Shown here: piece after piece, positions 5,877-8,031 of the stretch
Layout of the letters: every line of letters begins with the position of its first letter
Position numbering within the stretch: position 1 is the first letter of the stretch
Source: Pseudomonadota bacterium
GTDB taxonomy: Bacteria > Pseudomonadota > Gammaproteobacteria > Burkholderiales > Burkholderiaceae_C
DNA: 8,031 nt
Direction of reading: 5' to 3'
NCBI GenBank assembly: GCA_023396625.1
Contig: JAEWVY010000275.1
Coordinates: 1-8,031, forward strand
Notes under the pieces: model-generated
Seen by the model: only the letters and a program-made list of their open reading frames with translations
Database searches by the model: none
Told to the model about the DNA's origin: nothing
Translations under genes and position numbers: made by a program

Positions 5877-6323
5877 ATGCTGACAAACTCGCAGAATGGC
5901 TGGCTCGTCCGTGGCGTCACGTTCGTGGTGTGGGCCGCAGCGGCGGGCAGCGCGGTGTGGTGGGGGCTTCGAATGAACGGGACCTCCATGCCGGACCCCG
6001 TGCCGGTTCCCGGTCCGGCGACCCTGGCGGGCGGCATGCCGGACGCCGCGGCCCTGGCGCGTGTGCTGGGGGTCCGGGCGGCCGCGGCCGCCGCTTCATC
6101 GCCGGTTGTCGCCAGCCGCTACCGTTTGCTGGGCGTCGTGGCCCACCGGTCCAGCCAGGGGGCGGCGCTGATCGCGGTGGATGACAAGCCCGCCCGGCCC
6201 TACCGGGTGGGGAGCGCGATAGCGGACGGCGTGGTGCTGCAGGCGGTCGAGCCGCGCCGGGCCCGGTTGTCCGGGCGCGATGGCGAGGAGATGGTTCTCG
6301 AACTGCCGCGGCCCACCAGATAG
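5877..6323 (+). CDS. gspC: Type II secretion system protein GspC, short form (membrane anchor plus HR domain)
   Basis: GspC links the inner-membrane platform to the GspD secretin. The 148-aa product has one membrane helix at about residues 9-31, a Pro/Ala-rich periplasmic linker (about 38-78), and a beta-rich HR (homology region) domain at about 79-145: RYRLLGVVAHRSSQGAALIA (81-100), a PYRVGS turn (108-113) and a terminal strand EEMVLELP. This matches the T2SSC HR pattern (LLGVV...G.AlIa...G......vG..i.dG..L..v....v.L.r.G....L.LP). It ends there, with no PDZ or coiled-coil domain as found in GspC of enterobacteria or Pseudomonas. The frame is open upstream to 5598, but that part runs antisense to gspG; the ATG at 5877 places the anchor at the N-terminus. 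It is divergent from gspG and lacks a Shine-Dalgarno sequence at normal distance. Confidence 0.88.
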   Translation: MLTNSQNGWLVRGVTFVVWAAAAGSAVWWGLRMNGTSMPDPVPVPGPATLAGGMPDAAALARVLGVRAAAAAASSPVVASRYRLLGVVAHRSSQGAALIAVDDKPARPYRVGSAIADGVVLQAVEPRRARLSGRDGEEMVLELPRPTR

Positions 6324-6345
6324 CGGCTTGGCCTGCGCGGCGGAG

Positions 6346-7098
6346 TTATTGCAGGTCGCCGTACTGTGTGGGACTGAGGGCGGGCAGATGGGCTTCCTCG
6401 TCCGCTGGCGCTTGCGCGTCATCGTCCACCGACAGCGGGGGTAGCCGGGATTCGATGATTTCCGTGTTTTCGAAACCCGTGAGCCGCCCTGCGGTGGCGG
6501 CCGTGGCGCGCTGCTGCGGGGTTCCGGGAAGGGGAATGCCGGCGGAGAGGGCGCGCCGTAGCGCGGACACTTCCTCGGAAAGCACCGGGTCGAAGGCCGG
6601 GGCGGGCGTGCCCTGGGGCGCCGCCGGCGTGTCGGGGCCCTTGTGCCCCGGGAAAACGGGACTGGCCGCTGCCCTGGGCGTGGCACCCGCCCGGGCGCTT
6701 CGGGGCGTGGTGTCGCAGCGCCAGTACACCGCCGACACGGTGATGTCGTGCCGGGCCTTGGCGGCGTGGCAGATCAGGGTTTCGATTTCCGTGAGCTGGG
6801 CGACGTCACTGTTGAAGTCGGGGGACAGATCCATCATCACGATGAACTTGCGGCCACGCGGATCGGTGGCCAGCACCTTGAACTTGAAGCTGCTGGACAG
6901 GACGCCCACGCGGACCATCGATTCGCGAACCACGTTGTAGAGCAATTCACGCAGCCGGGCACGCTCGGATTTCAGCCGGGCCGCCACGTCACCCGGACCC
7001 GCGTGACCCGGCGACGTCGCCCGCACGCCCGTGGCGAGCGACGCCGAAGCTGCGCCGCGGGGCTTGTGCGCCCCCCTGAACCAGTTGAATAAGGCCAT
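6346..7098 (-). CDS. Hypothetical protein, 250 aa, unknown function
   Basis: I do not recognise a named family. The product has a basic, Gly/Ala-rich start with MALFNWFRG, a helix rich in Arg/Glu (about 38-60, KSERARLRELLYNVVRES), then a compact part (about 61-127) that looks alpha/beta: VRVGVLSSSFKFKVLA and KFIVMMDL are strand-like, EIETLICHAAKA is helix-like, and ITVSAVYWR closes with a strand. A long Pro/Ala-rich, probably disordered linker (about 130-205) leads to a C-terminal tail with LTGFENTEIIE (206-216) and an end LSPTQYGDLQ. There is no signal peptide or membrane segment, so a cytoplasmic location is inferred. It is transcribed in the same direction as ilvA, 58 nt after its stop, and converges on gspC with a 22-nt gap. 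I have an uncertain impression that homologues occur in Burkholderiales. GC and codon use match the neighbours. Confidence 0.82.
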   Translation of the reverse strand: MALFNWFRGAHKPRGAASASLATGVRATSPGHAGPGDVAARLKSERARLRELLYNVVRESMVRVGVLSSSFKFKVLATDPRGRKFIVMMDLSPDFNSDVAQLTEIETLICHAAKARHDITVSAVYWRCDTTPRSARAGATPRAAASPVFPGHKGPDTPAAPQGTPAPAFDPVLSEEVSALRRALSAGIPLPGTPQQRATAATAGRLTGFENTEIIESRLPPLSVDDDAQAPADEEAHLPALSPTQYGDLQ

Positions 7099-7104
7099 GG
7101 CTTG

Positions 7105-7110
7105 ATTCTA
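7105..7110 (-). promoter_or_regulatory. -10-like hexamer directly before the hypothetical gene
   Basis: TAGAAT on the minus strand (7110 down to 7105) matches five of six bases of the -10 consensus and is the only AT-rich spot in the 58-nt gap after ilvA. It stands six bases before the ATG at 7098, so transcription would begin at or next to the start codon. No Shine-Dalgarno sequence precedes the ATG, and the base at 17 bp spacing is a C-rich ACCCAC, not a -35. The hexamer may be chance, or the gene may be read through from ilvA. Confidence 0.3.
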
Positions 7111-7156
7111 GGGGGCCTGGCCGGTGCGTGGGTGGGCGTAGGGTGTCGTTGTGTGA

Positions 7157-8031
7157 TCAATGTCTCAGGAACATCCGGTACACGGGGTTGGCTGTCTCTT
7201 CCACGCACGGGTAACCCAGGGTGTTCAGGAATTCCCGGAAGGCCCGGTCCTCAGCCGCCGGGACCTGCAGGCCCACAAGAATTCGTCCGTAGTCGGCGCC
7301 CTGATTGCGATAGTGGAAGAGGCTGATATTCCAGCCCGGACGCATGAGGCTCAGAAATTTCAGCAGCGCGCCGGGCCGTTCCGGGAAGATGAAGCGCAGC
7401 AGCCGCTCGTCCTTCGCCAGGCTGGAATGGCCCCCCACCATGTGGCGGATGTGCTCCTGCGCCAGGTCGTCGTGTGTCAGGTCCAGTGCCTCGAAGCCAT
7501 GCCGGCTGAAATTGGCGGCGATCTTGCTGCTTTCGCCCTTGCCATGGGTGGTGAGGCCCACGAAAACGTGCGCCTTCTCGGCATCGTGGATGCGGTAGTT
7601 GAATTCGGTCACGTTCCGGGGCCCCCCCGGCAGGTTGCCGATGAGCTCCAGGAAGCGGCGGAAACTGCCGCGTTCCTCGGGGATCGTGACCGCCAGCAGT
7701 GCCTCGCGTTCTTCGCCGACCTCGGCGCGCTCGGCCACGAAGCGCAGGCGGTCGAAGTTCATGTTGGCGCCGCAGAGAATGGCCACGTAGGTCTCGCCCC
7801 GCGTCCGGTGCGTGGCCACGTACTGCTTGATGGCGGCCACAGCCAGCGCGCCAGCGGGCTCCACAATGCTGCGGGTGTCGACGAAAACATCCTTGATGGC
7901 CGCGCACACCGAATCGGTGTCGACGGTGATGTACCCGTCGACGAGGCCGCGGGCGATGCGGAAGGTTTCCTCGCCCACTTGCTTCACCGCCGTGCCGTCG
8001 GAGAACAGACCCACGTCGGGCAGTGTGACCC
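7157..8031 (-). CDS. ilvA: Threonine ammonia-lyase (threonine dehydratase, biosynthetic), C-terminal part; 5' end outside window
   Basis: IlvA is the PLP enzyme that deaminates threonine to 2-oxobutanoate, the first committed step of isoleucine synthesis, in the cytoplasm; isoleucine inhibits it through the C-terminal ACT-like domains. About 290 residues are visible, against roughly 500 for the full biosynthetic enzyme. They include the end of the catalytic domain (PDVGLFSDGTAVKQVGEETF, DGYITVDTDSVCAAIKDVF, EPAGALAVAAIKQYV), the linker GANMNFDRLRFVAERAEVG, and two ACT-like repeats, the first starting REALLAVTIPEERGSFRRFL and the second RLLRFIFPERPGALLKFL. The two regulatory repeats separate this from the short catabolic TdcB. 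The catalytic lysine lies outside. The frame is open to the right edge, so the GTG at 8014 is an internal valine, not a start. The stop is at 7157-7159; no clear terminator hairpin follows. Confidence 0.96.
   Translation of the reverse strand, partial: VTLPDVGLFSDGTAVKQVGEETFRIARGLVDGYITVDTDSVCAAIKDVFVDTRSIVEPAGALAVAAIKQYVATHRTRGETYVAILCGANMNFDRLRFVAERAEVGEEREALLAVTIPEERGSFRRFLELIGNLPGGPRNVTEFNYRIHDAEKAHVFVGLTTHGKGESSKIAANFSRHGFEALDLTHDDLAQEHIRHMVGGHSSLAKDERLLRFIFPERPGALLKFLSLMRPGWNISLFHYRNQGADYGRILVGLQVPAAEDRAFREFLNTLGYPCVEETANPVYRMFLRH

Noticed and set aside
6324..6345. Possible bidirectional terminator between gspC and the convergent unknown gene
   Set aside because: No stable inverted repeat or T-run can be seen in the 22 bases.
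7099..7156. Possible intrinsic terminator after ilvA
   Set aside because: Only a short GGCC-based self-complementary piece is present, with no T-run on the minus strand.
1..8031. CRISPR arrays, tRNA or rRNA genes, insertion sequences, phage genes, defence or toxin-antitoxin genes
   Set aside because: None seen. The window is filled with T2SS genes, one unknown gene and ilvA, with uniform base composition except for the short AT-rich patch in gspD.

Overview
The window is about 68-70% GC by eye, densely coded, and carries most of one type II secretion system (T2SS, gsp) locus followed by the end of ilvA. Gene order, protein style and GC content suggest a betaproteobacterium of the order Burkholderiales, perhaps a Comamonadaceae-like lineage. 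That placement rests on family resemblance, not on a search.

Layout. From right to left on the minus strand, positions 5830 to 1 read gspG-gspH-gspI-gspJ-gspK-gspL-gspM-gspN-gspD. gspD runs off the left edge after its signal peptide and the start of its N0 domain. gspH/gspI, gspJ/gspK and gspL/gspM overlap by 4 nt (ATGA); the other junctions are gaps of 8-66 nt, so this looks like a single operon. A short gspC lies upstream of gspG in the opposite direction (5877-6323, plus), separated by only 46 bp. Converging on gspC is a 250-aa gene of unknown function (6346-7098, minus). Upstream of that gene, on the same strand, is the 3' two-fifths or more of ilvA, threonine ammonia-lyase (7157-8031, minus, 5' end outside the window).

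How the genes work together. GspG is the major pseudopilin, and GspH, I, J and K are the minor pseudopilins that cap it. GspL and GspM form the inner-membrane platform that recruits the ATPase. GspC links that platform to the GspD secretin in the outer membrane, and GspN is an accessory inner-membrane protein. The ATPase gspE, the platform gene gspF and the prepilin peptidase are not visible; gspE/F would be expected beyond the left edge, after gspD. The secreted substrates cannot be told from this window.

I found no new multi-gene system. Points worth a second look are an AT-rich hairpin inside the gspD signal-peptide codons, -10-like hexamers exactly six bases before the ATG of both gspC and the unknown gene (possible leaderless transcripts), a GspC reduced to a membrane anchor plus HR domain, and the unknown 250-aa protein itself. 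No stretch longer than 66 bases lacks a gene.
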